Part shown: positions 1-7,650 of the stretch, piece by piece | Position numbering within the stretch: position 1 is the first letter of the stretch | How the letters are laid out: each line of letters starts with the position of its first letter | NCBI GenBank assembly: GCA_937959375.1 | Contig: CALGLS010000235.1 | Coordinates: forward strand, 1 to 12,663 | DNA: 12,663 nucleotides | Origin: an uncultured Saprospiraceae bacterium | GTDB lineage: Bacteria; Bacteroidota; Bacteroidia; Chitinophagales; Saprospiraceae | Direction: 5' to 3' | Made by a program: the position numbers and the translations under genes | Notes under the pieces: generated by a model | Database searches by the model: none | What the model was told of the DNA's origin: nothing | The model's input: only the letters and a program-made list of their open reading frames with translations

Positions 1-23
1 TTCCAAGTTTCCACTTATTAAAC

Positions 24-31
24 TATCTTTG
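24..31 (+). promoter_or_regulatory. Putative -7 promoter box for the M16 peptidase gene
   Basis: TATCTTTG is an exact match to the Bacteroidota -7 consensus TAnnTTTG. It would start transcription near position 37 and leave a leader of about 75 bases before the TTG start at 113. The -33 region falls at the window edge, and no clear TTTG is visible there. Confidence 0.45.
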
Positions 32-112
32 CGAATCAAAACAATCCCCTCCAAACCAACGTTTAGTAGAACAATCGTCTAAACTTTAGCATTTACAATT
101 AAAACAACTCCC

Positions 113-1354
113 TTGATTAAATACGAACGTTTTCAATTAGATAATGGACTTCAGGTTATTGTGCATGAAGATAATAGTACTCCTATGGCTGCGGTCAATC
201 TTTTGTACAAGGTGGGAGGTCGTGATGAGTCTCCTGACAAAACGGGTTTCGCCCATTTGTTTGAGCACCTAATGTTTAGTGGCTCTGCCAATGTACCAGA
301 CTTTGATGATCCCATTCAAATGGCAGGTGGCGAAAACAATGCCTTTACCAATAACGACATTACCAACTTCTATGACATCGTACCTGCAGAGAATATGGAA
401 TTGGTTTTTTGGTTGGAGTCAGACAGAATGCTTAGCCTCAACATCAACCAGCAGTCACTTGATGTGCAAAGAAAAGTAGTCGTTGAGGAATTCAAAGAGA
501 GTTGCCTTAATCAACCTTATGGAGACGCTTGGCATCATATCTCTGAGTTGGCTTACAAGGTTCATCCTTACAGTTGGCCTACGATTGGAAAAATTCCTAA
601 GCACATTGAGGAAGCGACCTTAGAGGACGTCAAAGCATTTTATCAAAAACATTACCAACCGAATAATGCTGTTTTGGCTGTAGCCGGAAAGGTAACTATA
701 GAGGAAGTAAAAGTGCTTGCAAAAAAATGGTTTGGTGACATTCCCAAAGGTCCAGTTCTCAAAAAAGACATCCCGAAAGAACCTGTTCAAAAAGAATTTC
801 ACAAACGCATACAGGATACGAAGGTGCCAAGGAATGCGATGTATTTAGCTTTTCATGGTCCGGGGCGTGATGAAGATTCGTACTATACCTTTGATTTGCT
901 TTCTGACATATTGAGCAATGGTAGTAGTTCTCGTTTATTTCGTCGTCTTTTGAAAGAGCGTCGACTTTTTACGGAGATTGATGCTTACATAACTGGCAGC
1001 ATCGACCCAGGACTTTTGATTATTGAAGGGAAGCCTAGCGAGGGTGTTTCATTGGAAGATGCAGAAGCGGCAATTTGGGCGGAACTGGAGTTGATCAAAA
1101 CAGAATTAGTGAACGAACATGAATTACAAAAAGTAAAAAACAAAGTAGAGAGTACCTTAATTTTTTCAGAGGCATCTGTACTTAACAAAGCGATTAACCT
1201 TGCCTTTTTTGAAGCGATGGATCGACCTGAGTTGATTAATGAGGAAGTGTTGCATTATCAGAAAGTGACAGCTGAGGGTTTGCAGCAGATGGCGCGGAAG
1301 ATATTCACTCAGGAGAATTGTTCGGAGGTTTATTATTTGGCTGAGGCGAAATGA
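113..1354 (+). CDS. M16 family zinc metallopeptidase (insulinase/pitrilysin-like, short form)
   Basis: This is a 413-residue peptidase of the short M16 type found in Bacteroidota. The inverted zinc motif HxxEH is seen as HLFEH at residues 48-52, and the third zinc ligand is expected from the Glu-rich stretch VVVEEFKE at about 122-129. The C-terminal half carries the usual M16 core (SSSRLFRRLLKERR near residue 280), so both halves of one M16 unit are present and the catalytic residues are intact. The start is TTG: an in-frame TAA lies at 80-82 and the first ATG would remove the conserved N-terminal strand (YERFQLDNGLQVIVHED). No signal peptide is evident. In related genomes an active M16 is often followed by an inactive partner; here the next gene converges, so any partner is upstream of the window or absent. 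Confidence 0.92.
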   Translation: MIKYERFQLDNGLQVIVHEDNSTPMAAVNLLYKVGGRDESPDKTGFAHLFEHLMFSGSANVPDFDDPIQMAGGENNAFTNNDITNFYDIVPAENMELVFWLESDRMLSLNINQQSLDVQRKVVVEEFKESCLNQPYGDAWHHISELAYKVHPYSWPTIGKIPKHIEEATLEDVKAFYQKHYQPNNAVLAVAGKVTIEEVKVLAKKWFGDIPKGPVLKKDIPKEPVQKEFHKRIQDTKVPRNAMYLAFHGPGRDEDSYYTFDLLSDILSNGSSSRLFRRLLKERRLFTEIDAYITGSIDPGLLIIEGKPSEGVSLEDAEAAIWAELELIKTELVNEHELQKVKNKVESTLIFSEASVLNKAINLAFFEAMDRPELINEEVLHYQKVTAEGLQQMARKIFTQENCSEVYYLAEAK

Positions 1355-1356
1355 GT

Positions 1357-1468
1357 TAGAAGTTGGGAGTTGGAGGTTGGAAGTTTTCTTCTGACGTAGA
1401 GCCCGTTATACAAAGAGCCCGTTAACCTAGTATTGCGTTAACGGGCTCTTTGTATTGTGGGAAACTTC
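1357..1468. repeat. Divergent copy 1 of a purine-rich hairpin repeat, with an inserted long hairpin
   Basis: Three bases after the M16 stop codon begins a GGAGTTGG/GGAAGTT-rich arm (about 1359-1387) like the left arms of the copies near 7571 and 8543. A short complementary piece, GGGAAACTTC, lies at 1459-1468. The middle differs from the other two copies and is occupied by the hairpin at 1408-1455. It is therefore a diverged or remodelled member of the family. Confidence 0.5.
1408..1455. terminator. Perfect 19-bp hairpin between convergent genes, putative bidirectional terminator
   Basis: The arms 1408-1426 and 1437-1455 are exact reverse complements over 19 bases (core AAAGAGCCCGTTAAC), with a 10-base loop. 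It sits between the stop codons of the M16 gene (+) and the M1 gene (-), where a shared terminator is expected. Neither side has a real T tract, so it is not a canonical intrinsic terminator; it could also block exonucleases at both 3' ends. AGAGCCCGTTA is present a second time at 1398-1408 as a direct repeat, so the right arm could pair with either copy. Confidence 0.6.
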
Positions 1469-1477
1469 AGTCTTCCC

Positions 1478-4400
1478 CTAAAACTGTATTTTATCGATTA
1501 GCTCAAATGGGTTGGCGCGATTTATATCTAGTGAGAAGGTGATCCTTTTTAAATAGGTTTCAAAACTACTGCTATTTTCAGCATCAGTACCAAGACCAAT
1601 GGAACCGTAATCATCCTTCAAGGCTTTTGAATTGACAATTGGGAAATAAACGCCAAGTATTCCGTTAAAAAAATCGAGCATCAATCCACCGCTGTAGTAG
1701 GTATGAGATGCATTCAATTCACCAAATGTTTTGTGGCTGTCATTCATATAACCAACATCAAAGTAGGGCTTAAGCGGTAAATTAAAGGGCAATTCTTTAG
1801 GAAGATCTCCTTTTATATTTAGTGCAAACAAATAATCATTGACATCTCCGAATTGAGTTTGACCTCTTAACGCATTCTTAAATCCGCCATCTCTAATATG
1901 AATTTGTTGAGAGAATATTCCTTCCGTTGCATTGCGATCAAGATAGAAGTCATCGTAGCGATAATCGGTAGAGCCTTCGCCTCCAAAATATATATTACCT
2001 CGAGCAAAACCATCACTGGCCAATACCAAATCTCTTCGCGTGTTTTTAAGAAAGTAGCCTCCAAAAATTCGGAATGAAACATTTTTTCCTTTCGCGTAAG
2101 TGTAATTCAAATTCAGATCTAAAGTTGCTTTTAAATAATTTTCATCATTTGCTCCTACTTTAAATTTTTGTTGTTCTAGCGCAAGCTTAAAGCTAAATGG
2201 GTTTACCGCACGATTGTTTTCTCCTGCGTATGAAATTTCATTGATCACTGATCGGTCATATTCGGTTCCTGTAAAACGAGTTCCTGTAGAATCCTGTTCA
2301 AAAACACCATTCTCTTCCCAGATCCAAAGACTGCGTAGATTTACTCGATGTGCAAACGACTTGTTGGCCTTAGCACCCAATTCAACGGTCAGTGAAGGCA
2401 TCAAGCGTCTGTAACTAGAATAATATTTATGCCGCGGACTGTAATTGGAATTAAATGTTTTGGCGCCAAGCCCAAAACTCACCTTTTTCAAAAAATCTGT
2501 ATTTGGAAATGCATTTAGCCTCAATCTCCCTACTCCTACCACATCGCCAGATGCTATCGAGTACATCGGTGCCAGGGCAAATTCAAATCGCTTACTTGGG
2601 ATACTCGAATTGTAAAGTCCCAGACCAAGCATGGTCTTATCATAGTTATTCCAAGCAATTAGTGGCAACCAAAACAAAGTGTTCTTTTTCGAATTTTCAA
2701 CACCAGTTAAAAATTGCAAGTTAATGGGTGCCATTTTTTTGAAAAGGCCACTTGTTTTGATCGTGTTATTTTGTCGATACAGATCGAGTGTCAGGTGATC
2801 TTTATCAATGATTAATTTGTCGTAATCTCCTTTTGGGAATGCGAGTTCTTTACTTCCAGTAAATCCATCAAACCATTCCGTACGAACGACTGTAGAATCT
2901 TTCATCGCCATGACTGGAAATGGTGCTGGGTTTGCTTCTTTATTTTTTATTTTTAACTTCAAGTTATCTCCTCCCGAATTCAAACGCTTGAATGCGTAAT
3001 CTGTTTTTTTATTTGAGTTGATTAAACCATCAAAAAACCAGGATAGATTTTTGTCGGTGCGTGCTTCTACATGACTTCTGAAATCCGTTGGATCAGGATG
3101 TTTAAACTTCCAAGCTTCATAAAAACTTTTCATGATTTCATCGAACTTCGAAGTACCTAAATACTTTTCTAAAATCTTGAAAGAGACCGCTGGTTTTTCA
3201 TAACCACCTAAGAAGTAATTGATACGTGAGTATTCCTCAGAATGAGTGGCTGGAGCTTGGTCTGCATTTCTACGTGCTTGATATAGGTAGGCCAATTCTA
3301 ACAATCCATAATCTGTATTCTTCATCATGAAGTCTGGTAAAAACTCTATGCTCTCGCCTTCATAATATTGCTCTGTATATCGGTGATCGTAGTAGGAGTT
3401 CATTCCTTCATCCATCCAAACGTGATCGCGTTCGTTGAAGGCCAGAATTCCGTAAAACCAGTTGTGCCCAACCTCATGGGTAATCACACCATCTAGTGAC
3501 TGTGGGTCACCCATAAGTCCGATGACTGTAATCATTGGATATTCCATTCCACCTCCGGCACTGAGTGCACTTTGGACTGCGGTGGCATGTGGGTAGGGAT
3601 ACTCTCCAACGTGCTTCGAGTAAAATTTGACGGAACGATCAACATAAAAAATACCTTTCTTCCACATCTCGGCTTCTGCGTTGGTGAACATGGCCCAAGT
3701 ATCCACTTTTTTGCCCGAAGCTAATGTCACTTCACTTTTTTGAACATAGAATCGCTTGTCAGCAAAAATTGCAAAGTCATGAACTTGTTCAGCTTTGTAG
3801 TGCAGCGTTTTCATATTCGGACTTGAATCGGGGAAGGTATCTTTCATTGCCTTGAAATCCTTTGCTGTTTTTCCGGCAAGGATCTTAGACGTCTCGTTGA
3901 TTCGTTTTTGTAAAAATGTTTTTTCACTTTCGTTTTGCAATACACCAGTGGAGCCTACTACATAATTTTCCGGCAAGGTAATCTTCACATCGTAGGAACC
4001 AAACTCTGAGTAAAACTCGCCCATATCGACATAGGACATTGGGTGCCATCCTGTTTTATCATAAACGGCAGGTTTAGGAAACCACTGTGTGAGTTGGTAT
4101 GATTCACCAACGTGTCCTAGTCTAGAAAAGGAGGCAGGAATATTTAAATTTAGTGGTGTCTTAATCGTAATGCGATCGCCGGGTTTTAGCGTTTGTACTA
4201 ATTTTAGAACGGCAATATCAGCCTGTCCATTATGGTAATTCCATTCTACGGTATTGTTATCAACCGTAAAATTGAGTTTTTTGAATCGCCCTAATTCTTC
4301 TCCTTTTGCAAAATAAAAAGAACCACTTCCTTGGCTAACTTTCTGTTTTGCGAAAGCTGTTTTTCTATTCTTATAAGCGTTGGCCCAAAGGTGGATATAA

Positions 4401-4585
4401 ATTTCATTGAGGTCATCCGGTGAGTTGTTGATGTACTCGATTTCAATAGTTCCGTTAAGGGTATGACTTGAGTCGTTTAGTATTACATCAATCTTAGTAT
4501 TTACTTCTTGTTGGAAATACTTGGATTGAGCAAACGAAAAATTTAGGATGAAAAGAAACAGTAGAATTGATAAATACTTTTTCAT
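1478..4585 (-). CDS. Secreted M1-family zinc metallopeptidase with C-terminal outer-membrane beta-barrel-like domain
   Basis: The product is 1035 residues. It begins with a Sec signal peptide (lysines at 2-3, a hydrophobic run to residue 18, probable cleavage after FSFA before Gln20). Residues of about 25-230 resemble the M1 N-terminal beta domain. The gluzincin motif is complete: HEVGH at 370-374, then Glu393 exactly 18 residues later (HExxH-x18-E). GGGMEYP at 344-350 is the counterpart of the GAMEN exopeptidase loop. From about residue 625 to the end the sequence alternates polar and aromatic residues in strand-like stretches and ends in Phe (DKIQF), as outer-membrane barrels do. The M1 unit thus seems displayed on a barrel of roughly 400 residues, about twice the length of a bare M1 core. 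The peptidase call is firm; the barrel rests on sequence pattern only. Confidence 0.92.
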   Translation of the reverse strand: MKKYLSILLFLFILNFSFAQSKYFQQEVNTKIDVILNDSSHTLNGTIEIEYINNSPDDLNEIYIHLWANAYKNRKTAFAKQKVSQGSGSFYFAKGEELGRFKKLNFTVDNNTVEWNYHNGQADIAVLKLVQTLKPGDRITIKTPLNLNIPASFSRLGHVGESYQLTQWFPKPAVYDKTGWHPMSYVDMGEFYSEFGSYDVKITLPENYVVGSTGVLQNESEKTFLQKRINETSKILAGKTAKDFKAMKDTFPDSSPNMKTLHYKAEQVHDFAIFADKRFYVQKSEVTLASGKKVDTWAMFTNAEAEMWKKGIFYVDRSVKFYSKHVGEYPYPHATAVQSALSAGGGMEYPMITVIGLMGDPQSLDGVITHEVGHNWFYGILAFNERDHVWMDEGMNSYYDHRYTEQYYEGESIEFLPDFMMKNTDYGLLELAYLYQARRNADQAPATHSEEYSRINYFLGGYEKPAVSFKILEKYLGTSKFDEIMKSFYEAWKFKHPDPTDFRSHVEARTDKNLSWFFDGLINSNKKTDYAFKRLNSGGDNLKLKIKNKEANPAPFPVMAMKDSTVVRTEWFDGFTGSKELAFPKGDYDKLIIDKDHLTLDLYRQNNTIKTSGLFKKMAPINLQFLTGVENSKKNTLFWLPLIAWNNYDKTMLGLGLYNSSIPSKRFEFALAPMYSIASGDVVGVGRLRLNAFPNTDFLKKVSFGLGAKTFNSNYSPRHKYYSSYRRLMPSLTVELGAKANKSFAHRVNLRSLWIWEENGVFEQDSTGTRFTGTEYDRSVINEISYAGENNRAVNPFSFKLALEQQKFKVGANDENYLKATLDLNLNYTYAKGKNVSFRIFGGYFLKNTRRDLVLASDGFARGNIYFGGEGSTDYRYDDFYLDRNATEGIFSQQIHIRDGGFKNALRGQTQFGDVNDYLFALNIKGDLPKELPFNLPLKPYFDVGYMNDSHKTFGELNASHTYYSGGLMLDFFNGILGVYFPIVNSKALKDDYGSIGLGTDAENSSSFETYLKRITFSLDINRANPFELIDKIQF

Positions 4586-4651
4586 AATCAGTAAATTGGT
4601 GTAATATTGATAAGGCCTTTTGAATCTTTTATTTAATCAAACTTTTGCCTT

Positions 4652-4667
4652 TAGATTTGCAAAGTTA
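4652..4667. promoter_or_regulatory. Two abutting, opposed -7 boxes between the divergent M1 and lipoprotein genes
   Basis: TAGATTTG at 4652-4659 (+) and TAACTTTG, seen as CAAAGTTA at 4660-4667 (-), both fit TAnnTTTG and touch end to end, giving a near-palindrome centred on TTTGCAAA. The plus start would fall near 4666 (about 54-base leader to 4720) and the minus start near 4653 (about 68-base leader to 4585). No good -33 TTTG was found for either. Polymerase could occupy only one of the two at a time. Confidence 0.45.
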
Positions 4668-4719
4668 ATTTTTAGTCTCATTTTTTTGAGTCTCCTAACT
4701 TTTAAAACGCTTCTTTATC

Positions 4720-5316
4720 ATGAAAACATTAAAATTCCTTCTCGTAGTCATAACTTTAAGCTTGGTGGCATGTACGCCAAAAGTCACAGAAAAGCGCACG
4801 AATACAAGTCCTCCTTCGGCACCCTCTTCAAACGTAAAAACGGACACTAAGTTTCCAGATGACTGGCTCGGTAAATGGAAAGGTGAACTCAAGATATCAA
4901 AAGGCTCAGGATTGGTACAAACATTACCTATGCACATGCGCATTGAAGCAACCGACAAAGTTGGTGAATATAGCTGGCTCACTACCTTTGGCGATAAAGC
5001 TGAAACAAGTAAGCCTTACATTCTAAAAACCCTAGATGCAGAAAATGGACTTTACGTGGTAGACGAAGACAACTCCATCAAACTTGAAAGCTATCTTTTT
5101 GAAAATAAGTTGGTGAGCTGGTATGTGGTACAAGGTTCATTAATTCTAGCGTCTCATGAGATGCGAGATGGTCAAATCGTTTTTGAAATACTGGCAGGCA
5201 AAGAAGAACCGGTTAGTGTAACTGGTGGTGAGGAAGTCGATGGAGAAACTATTCCAGAGGTAAAGACAATGCCTTTTACAGTCATGCAGCGGGCTTTTCT
5301 TGAAAGAGACTTGTAG
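4720..5316 (+). CDS. Small lipoprotein of unknown function
   Basis: The product is 198 residues. It starts with a type II signal peptide: lysines at 2 and 5, a hydrophobic core, and the lipobox LVAC with the lipidated Cys at residue 18. A low-complexity Ser/Thr/Pro linker (about 20-42) leads to a globular part opening with DDWLGKWKGELKI, a W-x-G-x-W-x-G pattern typical of small lipocalin-like or beta-barrel domains that begin with a D-W-x-G-x-W strand. Alternating hydrophobic stretches through about 170 agree with an all-beta fold. I do not recognise a named family. It probably sits in the inner or outer membrane facing the periplasm. It diverges from the M1 peptidase gene and shares its promoter region, so co-regulation or competition is possible. 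No terminator is seen downstream on the plus strand. Confidence 0.8.
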   Translation: MKTLKFLLVVITLSLVACTPKVTEKRTNTSPPSAPSSNVKTDTKFPDDWLGKWKGELKISKGSGLVQTLPMHMRIEATDKVGEYSWLTTFGDKAETSKPYILKTLDAENGLYVVDEDNSIKLESYLFENKLVSWYVVQGSLILASHEMRDGQIVFEILAGKEEPVSVTGGEEVDGETIPEVKTMPFTVMQRAFLERDL

Positions 5317-5397
5317 TGAAGTTTCAATGTTAGTAGTCGCGAAGTAAAATAAGGCTTTCCCTGCTGCATACTTCTTAGAACATTAACCAATTCGTGC

Positions 5398-5432
5398 AAA
5401 AAAAATACCTTGCCGAGCAGAACTCGACAAGG
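5398..5432 (-). terminator. Intrinsic terminator (minus strand)
   Basis: Read on the minus strand, CCUUGUCGAG pairs with CUCGGCAAGG across a UUCUG loop, forming a 10-bp stem with one U-G wobble, followed by UA and eight U (the A run 5398-5405 on plus). On the plus strand the wobble becomes a C-A mismatch and no T run follows, so the active strand is minus. It would end either the candidate small RNA starting near 5540 or a long 3' tail of galE. Confidence 0.85.
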
Positions 5433-5540
5433 CAACAAGACTATGGACACCCTATGACTGTTCTAATAAAAGAACGTAACCCATAATACTTGGTGATCAC
5501 CGAAGCGATCCTTACAAAGATGACAAGAATCATCGAAAAT
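5398..5540 (-). ncRNA. Candidate structured small RNA with its own promoter and terminator; family not recognised
   Basis: Between galE and the lipoprotein gene the minus strand carries about 140 bases with consecutive stems: GAUGA/UCAUC (5530-5534 with 5519-5523); GAUCGC-UUCG-GUGAUC (5495-5510), a six-pair stem closed by a C(UUCG)G tetraloop; UAUGG/CCAUA (5481-5485 with 5442-5446) enclosing GUUCU/AGAAC (5471-5475 with 5460-5464); and the terminator stem ending in U8. G-U wobbles in the UUCG and terminator stems become A-C or C-A mismatches on the other strand, which supports minus-strand RNA. A -7 box lies just upstream. No coding gene follows, so it is not a riboswitch in cis. It could be a trans-acting or housekeeping RNA, or a structured 3' end of galE mRNA. 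The row of separate hairpins does not look like 6S RNA, SRP RNA, tmRNA or RNase P RNA. Confidence 0.6.
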
Positions 5541-5542
5541 AG

Positions 5543-5550
5543 CAAAGATA
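5543..5550 (-). promoter_or_regulatory. Putative -7 box of the candidate small RNA
   Basis: On the minus strand TATCTTTG matches TAnnTTTG exactly, the same eight bases as upstream of the M16 gene. It lies 3-7 bases before the first hairpin and is preceded by a very AT-rich stretch (5551-5585). No good -33 TTTG is present. Confidence 0.5.
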
Positions 5551-5647
5551 TTAGTTTATATCTGTTAATTTAATATATTACATTATTAACCAATGGTCTA
5601 CACATCAGACAATATTGCTATATTGCTCTAAATCAAGCGATTATTCG
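5551..5647. other. AT-rich spacer between galE and the small RNA
   Basis: No gene is visible. It holds a tandem 8-base repeat ATATTGCT at 5612-5619 and 5620-5627. A short hairpin AGCGA-TTAT-TCGCT (5636-5649) overlaps the galE stop codon; with no T run after it on the minus strand it would be at best a weak galE terminator. Confidence 0.5.
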
Positions 5648-6676
5648 CTAAGAGTTGACTGCTGAGCGTTTTTTCTCCCATTCCCAGGCTGTACGCATGA
5701 TATCTTCAATACTGCGAGTTGGCTTCCAACCTAGTTCGGTTGAAGCTTTTTCGTAACTACAGTAGATTGCTTCTACATCACCCGCACGTCGTGGCCCAAC
5801 TTCATAATTTAACTTTTCTCCAGAGACTGCTTCAAAAGCATTAATGACCTCTAGTACTGAAGCTCCTTCTCCAATGCCAAGATTGTAAACTTCGCAGTTG
5901 GTATTATTTCTTTTTTCCGTAAGGAAAACCAAAGATCTTGTGTGGGCATTCGCCAAATCCATTACGTGGATATAATCTCGGATACAACTACCATCTCGGG
6001 TACCGTAATCCCCACCATGTACGAATAATTGCTTTCGCTTTCCAATTGCTACTTCGGTGATAACTGGCACTAAGTTGAGCGCAACATTAACAGGAGATTC
6101 TCCCATCTTACCACTTTCATGCGCACCAGCAGGATTGAAGTAGCGTAGCAATACTACGTTAACTTCTTTATTCGCTACACAAAAATCGCGCAGCATGTGC
6201 TCCCCCATTTGCTTGGTTCTAGCATAGGGACTTTCTGCTGGTTCCATTGGTGTACTTTCGTCTACCGGTAGTGCTTTCGCATTTCCATAAACAGAACAAG
6301 AAGAAGAAAAGATGAGGTTATTCACTTCAAATTCTTTGACACAAGTCATGATATTTAGAAGACTGTTGAGGTTATTGTGAAAATACTCCCAAGGTTTATC
6401 AACAGACTCTCCTACTGCTTTTAAAGCTGCAAAGTGTATAACACCAACAAAATCTGGATGCGCTTTAAATAAAGCCCTTGTTTTTTCAAGGTCACAGAGG
6501 TCAAAGGTGTGATTTTCTACTTTTTCACCTGTAATTTCTTCTATAGCTGCTAAGGCTGCTTTGTCAGAATTAATGTTACTATCAACAGAAACGACTTCGA
6601 ATCCGTTATTAATTAGTTCAACAATGGTATGACTACCTATATATCCACAGCCACCCGTTACTAATACTTTCTTCAT
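5648..6676 (-). CDS. galE: UDP-glucose 4-epimerase
   Basis: GalE interconverts UDP-glucose and UDP-galactose through an NAD-bound 4-keto intermediate and supplies galactose for surface glycans. The 342-residue product has the usual length. The NAD-binding motif GGCGYIGSH is at residues 8-16. The catalytic set is complete: Ser126 in SSSCSVYG, Tyr151 and Lys155 in SPYARTK, matching the short-chain dehydrogenase Y-x3-K pair. VLLRYFNPAGAHESG and RDYIHVMDLANAH are the expected downstream blocks for sugar-nucleotide binding. It stands alone on its strand, diverging from the cysQ-like gene, with glycosyltransferase genes nearby. A related epimerase acting on UDP-GlcNAc or other sugars cannot be excluded from sequence alone. 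Confidence 0.93.
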   Translation of the reverse strand: MKKVLVTGGCGYIGSHTIVELINNGFEVVSVDSNINSDKAALAAIEEITGEKVENHTFDLCDLEKTRALFKAHPDFVGVIHFAALKAVGESVDKPWEYFHNNLNSLLNIMTCVKEFEVNNLIFSSSCSVYGNAKALPVDESTPMEPAESPYARTKQMGEHMLRDFCVANKEVNVVLLRYFNPAGAHESGKMGESPVNVALNLVPVITEVAIGKRKQLFVHGGDYGTRDGSCIRDYIHVMDLANAHTRSLVFLTEKRNNTNCEVYNLGIGEGASVLEVINAFEAVSGEKLNYEVGPRRAGDVEAIYCSYEKASTELGWKPTRSIEDIMRTAWEWEKKRSAVNS

Positions 6677-6691
6677 TATACTAGAATTTGA

Positions 6692-6699
6692 TACTTTTG
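6692..6699 (+). promoter_or_regulatory. Putative -7 box for the cysQ-like gene
   Basis: TACTTTTG matches TAnnTTTG and would start a transcript near 6706, leaving a leader of about 73 bases. The 102-bp divergent gap 6677-6778 shows no exact -7 match for galE on the opposite strand. Confidence 0.35.
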
Positions 6700-6778
6700 C
6701 AATTACTTAAGATGTGTATTCTTCACATTATTACGTCAACAATGCAATTTAGTTTAAAAACTATCGAAAATAATAAAA

Positions 6779-7558
6779 ATGGATTACAAAAAACTTGCAC
6801 TACAAATTTTACCAATCGCACGTGAAGCCGGTGCAGCTATTTTAAAAGTTTACAATAAAAGCGGTGACATCCAAGTCGATCACAAATCAGATGATTCACC
6901 ACTAACGCTTGCCGACCAAGCTGCCAATAAAGTTATTTGTGCTGGACTTGAAAAACTAGAGCAACTCTTTCCTATTATATCAGAGGAAAATAAACAAGTG
7001 GATTACGATGTCCGAAAGGGGTATGATCACTACTGGTTAGTAGATCCTTTGGATGGTACAAAAGAGTTTATCAAACGCAATGGTGAGTTTACAGTTAACA
7101 TTGCATTGATCCATAATCAAATGCCTGTAATGGGTGTTGTATATGCTCCCGTTCTTGACGAAATGTATTGGGCTGCAAAAGGTGAAGGTTCTCATTTAGT
7201 TTCTTCTACTGAAGAACGAAAGTTGGAAGCCAATACCTTCACGATGACTGACAAAGAACTCCGTGTTGTTTGTTCTCGATCACATCTCAATGAATCGACA
7301 CAATCATTTGTAGATGCACTTGATCAACCAGAGTTAGTTGCAACAGGTAGCTCTCTGAAGTTTTTGATCATCGCTATGGGGAACGCCCATTTGTATCCAC
7401 GGCTTGCACCAACGATGGAATGGGATACTGCTGCCGCGCAAATTGTGTTAGAAGAAGCTGGTGGAAAAGTACTGGACAATGATACGCGAGAACCTTTGCG
7501 TTACAATAAAGAGAATTTATTGAATCCTTATTTTATTGCTTCTGGTAAGGTGGTTTGA
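6779..7558 (+). CDS. cysQ: 3'(2'),5'-bisphosphate nucleotidase, CysQ family
   Basis: The enzyme is expected to remove the 3'-phosphate of 3'-phosphoadenosine 5'-phosphate, a by-product of sulfate activation and sulfotransfer, giving AMP. The 259-residue product belongs to the lithium-sensitive inositol-monophosphatase-like superfamily. Metal-binding elements are intact: SEEN at 68-71, DPLDGTKEF at 89-97 (Asp89, Asp92) and WDTAAAQ at 215-221 (Asp216). KSDDSPLTLADQAAN (36-50) and the GTKEFIKRNGEFTVNIAL stretch are characteristic of CysQ rather than of inositol monophosphatases or fructose bisphosphatases. The start is the ATG at 6779 behind an A-rich leader. A copy of the dispersed repeat begins almost at the stop codon. 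No sulfur-assimilation genes are visible nearby. Confidence 0.9.
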   Translation: MDYKKLALQILPIAREAGAAILKVYNKSGDIQVDHKSDDSPLTLADQAANKVICAGLEKLEQLFPIISEENKQVDYDVRKGYDHYWLVDPLDGTKEFIKRNGEFTVNIALIHNQMPVMGVVYAPVLDEMYWAAKGEGSHLVSSTEERKLEANTFTMTDKELRVVCSRSHLNESTQSFVDALDQPELVATGSSLKFLIIAMGNAHLYPRLAPTMEWDTAAAQIVLEEAGGKVLDNDTREPLRYNKENLLNPYFIASGKVV

Positions 7559-7570
7559 GGAGAGATGGAA

Positions 7571-7650
7571 GATGGAAGTGGGAAGTGGGAAGATTCCTGC
7601 TAACGCGAGATTCCTCGATCGAGTGAACTTCCCACCTCCAACTTCCAACT
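7571..7650. repeat. Dispersed hairpin repeat, copy 2
   Basis: Left arm 7571-7592 and right arm 7628-7649 are inverted repeats agreeing at 19 of 22 positions (pattern GGAAGTnGGAnGTGGGAAG). The 35-base centre carries AACGCG, ATTCC and ATCGAGT blocks shared with copy 3, a CGAG/CTCG mini-hairpin (7606-7609 with 7614-7617) and the 10-base palindrome CTCGATCGAG (7614-7623). An A/T-only hairpin follows at 7650-7673. The left purine-rich flank begins within a few bases of the cysQ stop. Confidence 0.75.

Noticed and set aside
2214..2724. Plus-strand frames inside the M1 gene
   Set aside because: They are antisense shadows of a strongly supported 1035-residue protein.
4620..4850. Plus-strand frame overlapping the lipoprotein start
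   Set aside because: It is in another frame from the gene with a clear signal peptide and lipobox, and it begins upstream of the likely transcription start.
5172..5450. Minus-strand frame with GTG start reading through 5398-5432
   Set aside because: It crosses the intrinsic terminator and then runs antisense through the lipoprotein gene; the product resembles no known protein.
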